This document shows, piece by piece, positions 40,359-50,144 of a DNA stretch of 64,000 bases. Source of the stretch: Flavobacterium eburneipallidum. Lineage in GTDB: Bacteria > Bacteroidota > Bacteroidia > Flavobacteriales > Flavobacteriaceae. The notes under the pieces were generated by a model, which saw nothing but the letters and a program-made list of their open reading frames with translations, was not told where the DNA came from and did not search any database. Location: positions 186,001-250,000 of the forward strand of contig NZ_CP114291.2 of assembly GCF_027111355.2 (NCBI RefSeq), given 5' to 3'. Numbering within the stretch: the first letter of the stretch is position 1; each line of letters starts with the position of its first letter. Made by a program: the position numbers and the translations under genes.

Positions 40359-42308
40359 TTAATTCACTAAAACCACAGCACCATTACAAGGAATTGTCAA
40401 TTCAATTTCTTGGTTTTTTTTCAGTTTTGTGGCTGTAAGACTTCCTTTTAACTGGGCATCATCTGTGTATTGCTCCAGTTCAGAACCTCCAGCAATCATA
40501 GGGAGTTTTACTTTAATTTTAAGGGTTTCTTTTTGAGCATTTATTCCAGCCACATACCATTTATCGCCTTGACGACGGGCTAATATGGCATATTTACCAG
40601 GATAACCAGCAATAAATTTCACTTCGTCCCAGGTTGTTGGTACTGTTTTCATAAAATCGATTGCCCATTTTGGCGTATCGGTAAGATTGTTTGGTGCTAA
40701 TGCAAAATGCTGCACGCCACTTTGAAACAAAATAGCTGTAGCCAATGCGTAAACATCAGAAGTTAATCTTTTTGAACCTTTGTTTGGTGTGTTTTTATCA
40801 TTGTAAAACTTATTCAAAGCACTTCCGCCAAAATCCATGCTTCCAACCGTATTTCGGATGAAAGTATGCAAGGTTGCGCTATAGGCTTCGGTATCGCAAT
40901 ACTTTTGATCAAAATAAAGATTTTCACTTGCCAAAACGGCTTCGCTCGAAGCATAGTTTGGATACATTCGTTCCCAACCACGTGGCAAGGTCGTTCCGTG
41001 AAAAATGACCATAATTCCGTAATCATTGGCATCAAATAAAATATCTTCGTACAACTTCATGGTTTCTTGTTTGTCACCTCCAAAAAAGTCCACTTTGATT
41101 CCTTTGATTCCAATACTTTTCATCCAAGCCATTTCTTTACGTCGGACAATACTATTATCCATTTTTCCTCTAGGTGTTTGAGGCGCATCATTCCAATATC
41201 CATTAGAATTGTACCATAAATACAAACCAACACCTTTGCTAGCACCATATTTTGCTAAAGCCTCTACCTTGTCACGTCCAACCTGAGTATCCCAAAGCGC
41301 ATCCACTAAAAGTGTTTGATAACCCAAATCAGCACTAAAATCGATATATCGCATTTGTTCATCATAATTCATGCTTTTCTCCATACCAATAATCCAGCTC
41401 CAAGTTCCCTTGGTGTATTCGTATTTTTGAGAAGCTTCGTAACGCGGTTTCACCAAATCAAAAGGAACTGTTGTAGTTACAATAGGTTCTAAAGTTTCGC
41501 CAACAGTAATGGTTCGCCAAGGCGTTTCGCCAGGAAGTCGAATCCCAGGAGTTGAGGAACCAACGCCATTGTTTTCGCCTTGCATAGGAAAACCAATGGT
41601 GTACAACCCTTTTTCGTGACCCATTAATCTACTGGCGCAATAGTAACTGTCCACACCTGTTTCTGAAATTAAAACCCAGCCATTATTTTTGAGTTTAAAA
41701 AGACAAGGAAAAGTATAACCTTCACCTTTTCCATTTTCGCCTACTGGCGCATCAACAACATACGGAATTTCATAACTAGGCATTGTTCTTTCCCATCCTA
41801 CCATTGCTTGACTTTGTGCTGAAAGAAATGAAGTAGTTCCCGCAGGGAATAAAAATCCAGATGCTTCTTCTTGAACCACTGCTGCAACCGTTGATTTTTG
41901 AGGATGTACTTTATACTTAAATGCAACATCATTATTGCTCACTCTAAAAGTAATATCAATGACTGCTTTGTTCTCTTTTGTGAATGAAAATACGGTTTGA
42001 TTGGCTACATAATGAACCTTGCTTTGTTTGATATTTGGTAATTCGTAGGTTTCATCAATTTTTTGAACTTGATTTTCTTTTAATGCTAAACCTGTGCTGA
42101 AATCTCCAATATTGGTTTTTAGTCCAATGGGCGACGGTTCTAGAAACAACTTCCCATTGTAAGAAACACTATAGGTTGGTGTTCCGTTATTTACAGCGAG
42201 GTTTACGGTCAATTTTCCGTCAGGACTTGTTACAAGGGTTTGTTGTGCTTGAGTTTGGGCAACCAAAAAACCAACTAGCAAAACGCAATACAATGATTTA
42301 GCATTCAT
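40359..42308 (-). CDS. GH97 glycosidase, retaining (alpha-galactosidase) type
   Basis: GH97 holds inverting alpha-glucosidases (SusB type) and retaining alpha-galactosidases and related enzymes. The ATG at 42308 gives a signal peptide ending A-Q-T-Q-A-Q; an upstream ATG at 42341 is in frame but less likely. The N-terminal beta-sandwich (about 25-260) precedes the barrel. G-I-K-V-D-F-F-G-G-D near 405 has Asp at the place where the retaining branch keeps its nucleophile. H-G-T-T-L-P-R-G-W and A-S-S-E-A-V-L-A-S-E follow with the candidate acid/base Glu. A C-terminal beta-domain ends the 649 residues. Alpha-galactose or beta-L-arabinopyranose are the likely targets. Confidence 0.9.
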   Translation of the reverse strand: MNAKSLYCVLLVGFLVAQTQAQQTLVTSPDGKLTVNLAVNNGTPTYSVSYNGKLFLEPSPIGLKTNIGDFSTGLALKENQVQKIDETYELPNIKQSKVHYVANQTVFSFTKENKAVIDITFRVSNNDVAFKYKVHPQKSTVAAVVQEEASGFLFPAGTTSFLSAQSQAMVGWERTMPSYEIPYVVDAPVGENGKGEGYTFPCLFKLKNNGWVLISETGVDSYYCASRLMGHEKGLYTIGFPMQGENNGVGSSTPGIRLPGETPWRTITVGETLEPIVTTTVPFDLVKPRYEASQKYEYTKGTWSWIIGMEKSMNYDEQMRYIDFSADLGYQTLLVDALWDTQVGRDKVEALAKYGASKGVGLYLWYNSNGYWNDAPQTPRGKMDNSIVRRKEMAWMKSIGIKGIKVDFFGGDKQETMKLYEDILFDANDYGIMVIFHGTTLPRGWERMYPNYASSEAVLASENLYFDQKYCDTEAYSATLHTFIRNTVGSMDFGGSALNKFYNDKNTPNKGSKRLTSDVYALATAILFQSGVQHFALAPNNLTDTPKWAIDFMKTVPTTWDEVKFIAGYPGKYAILARRQGDKWYVAGINAQKETLKIKVKLPMIAGGSELEQYTDDAQLKGSLTATKLKKNQEIELTIPCNGAVVLVN

Positions 42309-42397
42309 AAATAGATCAGATTTTAAAATCGAAAGTGTCATTTTTTTAATTTATAAAGGATTGGAAAATATTAAATGTACATTGAAAATAATTAATA

Positions 42398-42433
42398 AAA
42401 ATGGAATGTGGTTTTGAAACTACATTCCATTTT
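42398..42433 (-). terminator. Hairpin terminator between lipoprotein and GH97 genes
   Basis: AAAATGGAATGT (42398-42409) and ACATTCCATTTT (42422-42433) pair perfectly, and GTTT/AAAC extend the stem inside. On the minus strand T-rich sequence follows. It separates the SusC2-to-lipoprotein part from GH97 and probably reduces read-through. Confidence 0.75.
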
Positions 42434-42453
42434 ACCAAACTAACCTAACAAAT

Positions 42454-43686
42454 TTATAACTTTATTATTTCCCAAGATTTAATATTGCAGTATTTTTCAC
42501 CTGTTTGAGTAGCTACAAGCCCAACTGAAATTTGAGAAACTTGAGGAACCGAAAAGTTAACTGTTAAAGTACCTCCATCAATTCCGCCAATCTTCTTGTA
42601 AGCTATAACTTCTGGTGCTGTAGTCACATTTTCGACATTAGGCAATCCGTTTGCTCCTAGAGCTATTACGAGATATGCACCTGCAGCATCATTAGTAGAA
42701 TAATTAGAGGTTACTGTTGTAAACCTTAATTGATAATTTACATTTGCATCAGCTGTTGTTACTTGATGTATCTTGGCATTTGTATAATTAGGCGAACCCC
42801 AACCAGATTCTAAATTCATTGTTTTTTCTCTTCCTGCACAACAACCATTATCGTATCCGCCAACCCCATTATGAGTTTTTGCTGCAGCATTAGTTATCCA
42901 AGGTTCTGCTAAAGTGCCCCATCTGCCGCCAACTAATCCTGCAACTGTATCATAGGCAAAAGGTTGTTTTGCATTTTTTAGTGCTGGAGTAGGTCTTGGC
43001 TGTACCGTTGTGTAATCAGTATAAAATATATCAATTGCTGTTGTGGTAGGTTTAAAAGTAGTTCTGTATTTAAGAGGAGCCAAGAATTTTGAATCTGGAA
43101 TAACTACATTAGAATCATTAATATCTACAAAAATTGTTTTTTCTAATCCATTAGAAGTTGTGTAAACAATCTCTGACCCTAGGACTCCTGAACTTCTGTC
43201 CATATCGGCAAAATTAATAGTGAGTCGATCCCCATCAGGTATGTTATTAATCATATTTCTATTGGTCAAACTTGCTTGATAACGTGGTCCATAGGTACTT
43301 GCTGTTACATTTTGAGCAATAGAACCATTTCCTTTGGCATCAAAAGTTTTTACTTCGAAATTATAAATGTTTTCGGGCAGGTTTTCTATAACAGTAGAAA
43401 CGGCATCAACACCCGAAGTTCTGGTGATAGGCACTATAGCAGAATCCTTTTTGGAATTCCAATAAACTCTTAATTGAGTAACTTTAGGGTCTGAAATGAT
43501 AAGTCCCTCAAGTTTTACTCTATTCCTTCCTGGAAGGATTTTCAAAGAATCAATTTTTCCTGTATAAGAAAGCTCTCCTTCTTCTACAAACTTTTTATAA
43601 TCATCATTTACAGAGCATGAATAGACTCCTATAAGCAATGTCATAATAAAGTAGTAAGAAACTTTTTTAAAATTATACTTTTTCAT
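42454..43686 (-). CDS. DUF4998-type surface lipoprotein, probable glycan-binding
   Basis: Outer-surface lipoprotein of 410 residues; lipobox L-I-G-V-Y-S-C puts Cys near 24. The N-terminal half (about 30-230) reads as DUF4998 (K-I-D-S-L-K-I-L-P-G-R-N-R-V-K-L-E-G, T-Q-L-R-V-Y-W-N). The C-terminal half (about 250-410) is a beta-rich domain with W-G-T-L-A-E-P-W-I-T-N and D-G-G-T-L-T-V-N-F, perhaps DUF5013. Such proteins follow SusD genes in many loci and are thought to bind the target glycan. It is 14 bases behind the other lipoprotein. No catalytic motif was seen. Confidence 0.75.
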   Translation of the reverse strand: MKKYNFKKVSYYFIMTLLIGVYSCSVNDDYKKFVEEGELSYTGKIDSLKILPGRNRVKLEGLIISDPKVTQLRVYWNSKKDSAIVPITRTSGVDAVSTVIENLPENIYNFEVKTFDAKGNGSIAQNVTASTYGPRYQASLTNRNMINNIPDGDRLTINFADMDRSSGVLGSEIVYTTSNGLEKTIFVDINDSNVVIPDSKFLAPLKYRTTFKPTTTAIDIFYTDYTTVQPRPTPALKNAKQPFAYDTVAGLVGGRWGTLAEPWITNAAAKTHNGVGGYDNGCCAGREKTMNLESGWGSPNYTNAKIHQVTTADANVNYQLRFTTVTSNYSTNDAAGAYLVIALGANGLPNVENVTTAPEVIAYKKIGGIDGGTLTVNFSVPQVSQISVGLVATQTGEKYCNIKSWEIIKL

Positions 43687-43700
43687 GTTTGTCTTTTTAA

Positions 43701-44906
43701 TTAATTAACTTTTCCATATATCAATAATTCAGAAAGTGCCATATACGAATTTCCATCCCAGCTCTCTAAACATTCGATGCGTATGTACCTCACATTAACA
43801 TCACTTCTTGTTTCATAATCAACCCCAGCTTGTGCGGTTAAAAAATCCTCATTATTTTGCTGACCATAAGGCAGTCCTGAAGGTTTTACAGCGGTGTAAT
43901 CGCCAAGTAGTGTCCATCCTGCTAAACTACCTGATTGATTAGGCGTAGAATCAATCCCCCAGATTCTGAATTTGCGCATACTGCCTAAATAATAATAATT
44001 TCCTCCTTCTAAATAATCCCAAATATGTATTCTACTTATTCTTGCAGAGGTTCCCATATCCATTGTAACGGTATGTTTTGGAACAGGGTTACTTCTTAAG
44101 GTTACCCATACTCTAGGCCATCCAAATTGACTGTCCCAAAGATATTCAACTCTATTTTCAGGATATGATGCTGGATCATTGTCTAGTCTTAAAGGTCTAT
44201 AATTACTAACTGGTATTTTTTCTTCGAATAGAGGAGTGATTTCAGTAAAAAGAGTATCGGTAACATTTAACCATCTATCTCTAACTACAATGGCAAATTG
44301 GGTTGGTTTTGATTCAAAACTACCAGCATTAGCTCTAACATTTTTATTAATAATATCTGTACTTGTGTAAATGCTATTACGCAATGCTTCCCAATCTCCT
44401 GTGTTGTTTTTAGTCATTACCAAGAGAGCAATATTCTCTTTAGTTGGATTTGATGCTTTTATTCGAATTCCTCCAAAATCTACCGAGGTTTCAAGAGAAT
44501 TAAATACGCCATAAATTGGTGCTAAAAGAGGACTAACAGTAATGTCTTTGGCTACTGATGATTTCTCACTACGATTTACAGCAGTAACTTTTACATTAAC
44601 TTCTTTGCCTCCTGCGAAACCTTCTAACAACATACTATTATTGTAATACGAAGATTTTACCTCCATCTCTGTACCGTTTTCAAGTTTGTAATTAGCTTTT
44701 ACATAAAGTAAATCTTGATTATCTGGCAACTCGTAAGTAAGCTTTACTTTTCCTGATAAATTTTCTATCGTTATATTCTCTACCATTCCCGGACCATTAG
44801 GATTATTTTCTAATGGTGTAGGTCCTTTTTCTTCAGAACAACTTACAAAAGTTAGAACCAAAGAAAACATAATAACCCAAAAGGATTTTCTTAAATTTCT
44901 TTCCAT
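43701..44906 (-). CDS. DUF4959/DUF5126/DUF5000 surface lipoprotein
   Basis: Lipoprotein of 401 residues (L-T-F-V-S-C, Cys near 23). Three regions can be told apart. About 30-110 (K-V-K-L-T-Y-E-L-P, V-K-A-N-Y-K-L) is like DUF4959. About 115-215 (I-Y-G-V-F-N-S-L-E-T-S-V-D-F-G-G, R-D-R-W-L-N-V-T-D-T) is like DUF5126. About 235-400 (F-G-W-P-R-V-W-V-T-L, I-S-R-I-H-I-W-D-Y, Y-I-R-I-E-C-L-E-S-W) is a discoidin-like DUF5000 that would hold a sugar. It is usual directly after SusD and likely assists glycan capture at the cell surface. Confidence 0.85.
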   Translation of the reverse strand: MERNLRKSFWVIMFSLVLTFVSCSEEKGPTPLENNPNGPGMVENITIENLSGKVKLTYELPDNQDLLYVKANYKLENGTEMEVKSSYYNNSMLLEGFAGGKEVNVKVTAVNRSEKSSVAKDITVSPLLAPIYGVFNSLETSVDFGGIRIKASNPTKENIALLVMTKNNTGDWEALRNSIYTSTDIINKNVRANAGSFESKPTQFAIVVRDRWLNVTDTLFTEITPLFEEKIPVSNYRPLRLDNDPASYPENRVEYLWDSQFGWPRVWVTLRSNPVPKHTVTMDMGTSARISRIHIWDYLEGGNYYYLGSMRKFRIWGIDSTPNQSGSLAGWTLLGDYTAVKPSGLPYGQQNNEDFLTAQAGVDYETRSDVNVRYIRIECLESWDGNSYMALSELLIYGKVN

Positions 44907-44925
44907 AATATTGTTGTTTTATTTT

Positions 44926-46905
44926 TTACCAACCTGGATTTTGAATTAAATTCGGATTTTGTCTAATTGTTTGCTCGTTTATTGGCCAAAAATAATCTCT
45001 TGGACCAACGAATCTTTGTTGAAATATTGTAGTAATTTGATAGTAACTCGCTTCATCAGTTCCTTTATAATTCCATCCTCTAATAGGTTGATTTAATTCA
45101 AGTACTGCTTTTTTCCATCTTTTTAGATCCCAAAAACGTTTTCCTTCAAAACACAATTCAATATTGCGCTCTTGGTGTATAATTTCTCTTAAACCATCTT
45201 TAGTAGTGTGTTTAGTTGGATTTTTTGAATAATTATTCCATGACTCCTTAACACCTATTAGTCCAGCTCTGTTTCTAATTTTATCTAAATAAGTAAAAAT
45301 CTCTTCATTTCCTGGGCCATTTACCTCATTTAAAGCCTCTGCATAGTCTAAATATAATTCTGCTAAACGAATTTCTGGCCAAGCATAAGAACGAAAAGAA
45401 GCTCCTGTGCCAGTACCGCCCCAATTGTATCTATAATTTACTAGCTTTTTAAGATAATACCCTGTAATATTATAATGTCTAACATCATCACTACCGCTAG
45501 GTTCTGCAAACTTGGCTCTAAGCCAATATTTGGTTTCATCGGCTTGGCTACTTTCTAAATAATATACGGAACGATCAAAGGCTAAATCAGCATAAAATCT
45601 AGGTTCACGATCAAAATTCAATCTGGCTGTGCGTTCTCCTTCTTTAATATCAAATCTTTCACTTGCGGTAGCTCCTCTCAAAGCTTTAATATCAGAGAAA
45701 TCTAGTGTCTTATCCTCTTCTATAGGCACACCATTTTTACTGTAAAACATTTGAGCCATTTTTAGAGTTGGTGCTAAAAATTTTTGAGCCGTATAATCGG
45801 GTTGCTCTGCATTTACTGGCCAAGCACATTGCACTTGAATTGCATTTGCCTGACTTTTAGTATTATGCCAGATCACCTCTCTACTTGTTCTATCCGTTAT
45901 GGCTTCGGTAATAGACAATTTTCGTTTTGTTACATCACTTATATTGTATGAAGCATTTGTAAATGTGTAAAGATCATGGTTAGCTGCTAGTGCTAAATCT
46001 ATTGCTGCCTTTGCGGCATCGGCAGCTAATTGCCATTTTTCAGGAACGTAAGTTTGATTGAAAAACGGTTTGCCATCTTTGGTAGTAAAACCTGCCATAT
46101 CTGTATTACCGTTAAACAAAGGACTCGCTGATGTTAACAAAACTTGTGCTTTTAAAGCTGCAGCAACTGGTTTTGTAATTCTGCCTAAATCATTATTCTT
46201 ATCTACAATTACAGGTTCTAAATTTACTGTTGCTTCATCTAATAATTGTACAATGTAATTTACTACTTCGTCAACTGGTTCACGAGAAACATACAATTCA
46301 CTTAATGGAGCATCAATAGCTATATTTTTACGCATAACAGGGATAGGTCCATACATACGCATCATGTAGAAATGATAATAGGCTTTTAAGAATTTTGCTT
46401 CTGCAATCCATTTCAAACGCTCTGATTGTGTGATATCAGGCACCTTTGATTCATCTTCAAGATTTTCTATAAAAATATTACAATGTCTGATTCCATTCCA
46501 CAATCTAAATTGATCATTAGGGCCACCACCTTGATATCTACCTTCCCATGCATCTACATAGGGATCAAACTTTCTTTGCAATCCTCTTGCAACATCAAAA
46601 GCATTACTATCAAGTGCTAAATCTTGCGGAGGAATCCATAGTTCGTCTCCACTAAGCATTGCTACATTCCATAATGCATCGCCATTAAGTGGCAAATAGG
46701 AATAACAGGTAAACAAATATTTTTCTGCCTCATTCCTTAATTTGAAAGCTTGCTCTATTGTTGCAACGTTATCTGGTACAACATCTAAAAAAGTATCTTC
46801 ACACGATTCGAGTCCTATTAAAGATACAATCATCAAAGTAAAACCAAATGCTTTTATAAGCCTTTGCTTCGCTTTATTTAATGTATTATTATTTTTAGTT
46901 TTCAT
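44926..46905 (-). CDS. SusD-like glycan-binding lipoprotein (SusD2)
   Basis: Partner lid of SusC2 with 659 residues, larger than SusD1. A long lipoprotein leader ends at I-G-L-E-S-C (Cys near 35) followed by E-D-T-F-L-D-V-V-P-D-N. The motifs A-E-K-Y-L-F-T-C-Y-S-Y-L-P, E-A-K-F-L-K-A-Y-Y-H-F-Y-M-M-R-M-Y-G-P-I-P and the C-terminal I-R-N-R-A-G-L with E-R-N-I-E-L-C-F-E-G-K-R-F-W-D-L-K-R-W are diagnostic of RagB/SusD. It starts 11 bases after SusC2 ends. The low similarity to SusD1 indicates a different ligand or a larger one. Confidence 0.96.
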   Translation of the reverse strand: MKTKNNNTLNKAKQRLIKAFGFTLMIVSLIGLESCEDTFLDVVPDNVATIEQAFKLRNEAEKYLFTCYSYLPLNGDALWNVAMLSGDELWIPPQDLALDSNAFDVARGLQRKFDPYVDAWEGRYQGGGPNDQFRLWNGIRHCNIFIENLEDESKVPDITQSERLKWIAEAKFLKAYYHFYMMRMYGPIPVMRKNIAIDAPLSELYVSREPVDEVVNYIVQLLDEATVNLEPVIVDKNNDLGRITKPVAAALKAQVLLTSASPLFNGNTDMAGFTTKDGKPFFNQTYVPEKWQLAADAAKAAIDLALAANHDLYTFTNASYNISDVTKRKLSITEAITDRTSREVIWHNTKSQANAIQVQCAWPVNAEQPDYTAQKFLAPTLKMAQMFYSKNGVPIEEDKTLDFSDIKALRGATASERFDIKEGERTARLNFDREPRFYADLAFDRSVYYLESSQADETKYWLRAKFAEPSGSDDVRHYNITGYYLKKLVNYRYNWGGTGTGASFRSYAWPEIRLAELYLDYAEALNEVNGPGNEEIFTYLDKIRNRAGLIGVKESWNNYSKNPTKHTTKDGLREIIHQERNIELCFEGKRFWDLKRWKKAVLELNQPIRGWNYKGTDEASYYQITTIFQQRFVGPRDYFWPINEQTIRQNPNLIQNPGW

Positions 46906-46916
46906 ATTCTATATTT

Positions 46917-49900
46917 TTAAAAATCAAGTTTTAAACCTAAATTATAAACAGATTGTATTGGGTATCCTAAACCGTTACCTCCCATTTCTGGATCCCATAA
47001 TTTGAATCTGCTCCAAACGGCTAAATTATTACCACTTGCATATATCCTAAGAGCAGAAATTCCTAATTTAGATATTGTCTTTTCTGGCACATTATATCCT
47101 GCCTCTATTGTTTTTAATCTTAAGAAAGAACCATCGCGCATCCACCAGGTTGAGACCCTGTTATTGTTCTCAACAAATGTGTCGCTTAACCTTGGGAAAA
47201 AAGCATAGGAATCTCTATTATCTTCAGACCAGTGATCCTTTGCGATAACATCTAACAAACCGTTTTGATAAGATCCATTTAAGACAAAAGGTGCTATATT
47301 TCCTGGATTAATAAAAAATGAAGATTGAGCTGATCCTTGGAAGAAAATACTAAAATCAAATTTTTTATAACCTACAGTACCCCCAAAACCAAAAACAATT
47401 TTTGGTACAGCAGGATCACCTAACGGAACGATATCATTTTGATTAATGACACCATCTTCATTAACATCGCGATACTTGATATCTCCTCCTAAATACTCTC
47501 CAAATTGCGTTGGTGAATTGGCTACTTCGGCATTATCAATAAATAAACGCTCGGCGATATAACCATACGATTGACTCACATTTTGTCCTATTTGAGAAAG
47601 GTATGACAAGTTACTTGGGTAAGTTACCTCATCATATTGTAATATTTTATTGTCTGCATAGGTAAAATTCCCTCTCAATTGTGTAAACCAATCATTGTTG
47701 AATTGTTTATTATAAACGACTGATACATCAAGACCTTTACTTTCTACTTTTCCAAAATTAGTTGCTGGCACTGCTGTAAGACCTATTGTCGAACCTATAT
47801 TAGTTCTGTTTTGCAATATATTACTTCGTGTTTGTTTGTAAATATCAACTACTACATTAAAAGATTTAGCCAACTCTAAATCAAAGCCTAAATTAATTTG
47901 CTCTGATTCTTCCCAACCAATATTAGGATTAGCATAACGAGATAAAGAAACCCCATTACGGTAATAAGCAAACTCCTCACCAAAAGAAGTACCATAAGTA
48001 GGATCATTAAGGTTTACATTTGATAAATAAAAGAAACGGTCGCCTGCATTACCTATTTGATCATTACCCACCAAACCATAAGTGGCTCTAAGTTTAAATT
48101 GTGTTACAACATTTTTCAGTGGTTCCCAAAATTTTTCATTAGAAACATTATATGCTAAACCGAATGAAGGGAAAAAACCATATCTTTTTCCTGTTGCAAA
48201 ACGTTCAGAACCATTGTAACCAAAATTAAATTCGGCCAAGTATCTGTCGTCATAACCATAGGTAAACCTTCCCGATACTCCATGATTTCTGTTGGCAAGC
48301 GAACCTTGTACACTTCCTGCATTACCTTGTTCAAAACTGGACAACAAGTTGATAAGCATACCCGAAACAGCATGTTTTTCGTTAAAAGTTCTATTGTAAT
48401 TTATAGCTGCTTCAAGATAAATACGAGAATCTAAATTTTTTGCTCCCTCACTATAATTCAAATATTCGGTTCCTACAGTTCCTACACTATTTGCTCCACC
48501 ATCATTTAGCACTTGTAATTGAATTTCATCTCCATTGACAACACCTTGATAATAAAAAGGATTGTATTGTCTTTGAACTTGATAGAAAGAATATCTTCTT
48601 ACATACCCCATCGCTCTGGCGCTCAAACCTTCTAAAATACCTCCTAAATCTTGCTTTAACTCTATTTGTGCTTGTATTGTCGAAGCCTTACTTGTTTGGT
48701 ACCCACGTACCATTTCGGCATAAGGGTTAATTAACAATGTATTACTATTACTATCTGTCAAAGCTCCTCCGAATAATGGATGTTCAATAAAAGGGAGAAA
48801 ACTAGAAGGATATACTTTAGGAAACTTAACAGGATTAGACCATAATGCAAGATTAAATATACGTTGTCCTCCACCTATTGGACCATTATAATCATCAAAT
48901 TGACCATAAACACGTATTGCTGCTTTTGTTGTAGCGGTAAGATCCAAATCAATATTAGATCTTAAAGAATAATTCCTAAGCTTTACGTTAGAATTAAAAT
49001 TATTAAGCCCTTCAACATTCAACACGCCATTATCTACATTATAGGTTCCAGAAATATAATACCTTGCTTTTTCAGCACCTCCGCTAGCACTCAAATTAAA
49101 ACCTTGATTAATCGTATAATCTTTGATTAATTCTTTGATCCAATTATTACTTGGATACAAATAAGGATTATCTCCTGCAGCCGTTCTATCAATTTTAGTT
49201 TGAGTATAAGGCAATATGGCTTGCGGATTTCTTGTTAATGTAGCTTCATTAGCTAAATTCATATAAGTAATATTATCGGCAAAATCAAAATTTCTGGTAT
49301 TGGATGACATCCTAGTTTCTGAACGGAAACTGAACTTTGATTTTCCTTCTTTTCCTTTTTTTGTGGTAATTAAAACAACACCATTAGCTCCACGTGCTCC
49401 ATAAACAGCAGCAGCAGCAGCATCTTTCAATACTGAAAAACTTTCAATATCATCTGGTTGTAATCTTGCCATATCGGTTGTATTAGATTCAATACCATCA
49501 ACCAGGATTAATGGATCTCGCTTTCCTGCCCCAAATGATCCTAATCCACGAATAAAGAAATCCGAATTATCAGCACCAGGCTCACCTGTTCTTTGATAAG
49601 CAACCATTCCTGAAATTCTTCCCGCAAGCATATTAGTCAAGTTACTAGTAGGGCCTTTTAATTCTTTTGGATTAATTGTTGTAATCGAACTCACCATACT
49701 GGCTTTTTTTTGAGTTCCAAAACCTACAACTACAACCTCTTTTAGACCTTCTGAACTAGGTTTTATATTTACTTCAAAAACTGATTTGTTTTGGATTAAA
49801 ATTTCAGTGGATTCATATCCTACAAAAGACACAACCAGTACTTTGTCTGTTTCATTTATTTTCAAAGAGAATTTTCCATCATAATCAGTCATAGCTGAAT

Positions 49901-50144
49901 TTTGAGTCCCTTTTACAAAAACTGTTGCGCCAGGTAAAGGCATTCCACTCTCGTCTGTTACTTGTCCACTAATCGTTCTTTGCTGTTGCTGCTGTTGCTC
50001 AACTTTAGTTAAAACTGTAGCAGTTTCTGCATTTGCTTGAACTTGAAATAAAGGAAGAAATAAAAAAAGGAGTGCGTATTTCTTTTTTATATTAAAGTCC
50101 AAATCATAAAAATGCGTTTTCTTTATATTTATAAAGTTTTTCAT
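46917..50144 (-). CDS. SusC-like TonB-dependent transporter (SusC2)
   Basis: Outer-membrane importer of 1075 residues. A longer N-terminus (F-I-N-I-K-K-T-H-F) leads to a signal segment ending near A-N-A-E, then a run of six Gln before the carboxypeptidase-like domain (about 55-130: I-S-G-Q-V-T-D-E-S-G-M-P-L-P-G-A-T-V). The plug has L-K-E-V-V-V-V-G-F-G and S-V-L-K-D-A-A-A-A-A-V-Y-G-A-R-G. The barrel ends Y-N-L-G-L-K-L-D-F. There is no STN domain, in keeping with HTCS control. It heads the operon with SusD2 and two surface lipoproteins. Confidence 0.97.
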   Translation of the reverse strand: MKNFINIKKTHFYDLDFNIKKKYALLFLFLPLFQVQANAETATVLTKVEQQQQQQRTISGQVTDESGMPLPGATVFVKGTQNSAMTDYDGKFSLKINETDKVLVVSFVGYESTEILIQNKSVFEVNIKPSSEGLKEVVVVGFGTQKKASMVSSITTINPKELKGPTSNLTNMLAGRISGMVAYQRTGEPGADNSDFFIRGLGSFGAGKRDPLILVDGIESNTTDMARLQPDDIESFSVLKDAAAAAVYGARGANGVVLITTKKGKEGKSKFSFRSETRMSSNTRNFDFADNITYMNLANEATLTRNPQAILPYTQTKIDRTAAGDNPYLYPSNNWIKELIKDYTINQGFNLSASGGAEKARYYISGTYNVDNGVLNVEGLNNFNSNVKLRNYSLRSNIDLDLTATTKAAIRVYGQFDDYNGPIGGGQRIFNLALWSNPVKFPKVYPSSFLPFIEHPLFGGALTDSNSNTLLINPYAEMVRGYQTSKASTIQAQIELKQDLGGILEGLSARAMGYVRRYSFYQVQRQYNPFYYQGVVNGDEIQLQVLNDGGANSVGTVGTEYLNYSEGAKNLDSRIYLEAAINYNRTFNEKHAVSGMLINLLSSFEQGNAGSVQGSLANRNHGVSGRFTYGYDDRYLAEFNFGYNGSERFATGKRYGFFPSFGLAYNVSNEKFWEPLKNVVTQFKLRATYGLVGNDQIGNAGDRFFYLSNVNLNDPTYGTSFGEEFAYYRNGVSLSRYANPNIGWEESEQINLGFDLELAKSFNVVVDIYKQTRSNILQNRTNIGSTIGLTAVPATNFGKVESKGLDVSVVYNKQFNNDWFTQLRGNFTYADNKILQYDEVTYPSNLSYLSQIGQNVSQSYGYIAERLFIDNAEVANSPTQFGEYLGGDIKYRDVNEDGVINQNDIVPLGDPAVPKIVFGFGGTVGYKKFDFSIFFQGSAQSSFFINPGNIAPFVLNGSYQNGLLDVIAKDHWSEDNRDSYAFFPRLSDTFVENNNRVSTWWMRDGSFLRLKTIEAGYNVPEKTISKLGISALRIYASGNNLAVWSRFKLWDPEMGGNGLGYPIQSVYNLGLKLDF

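Noticed and set aside
45950..45980. CATTTGTAAATGTG inside SusD2, similar to the palindromic box
   Set aside because: It lies in a conserved coding stretch, lacks the TAAGTGTA neighbour, and is best explained by codon choice.
46917..50144. Run of six Gln codons in SusC2 as a phase-variable repeat
   Set aside because: The codons mix CAA and CAG and the unit is three bases, so length changes would not shift the frame. It is a linker before the regulatory domain.
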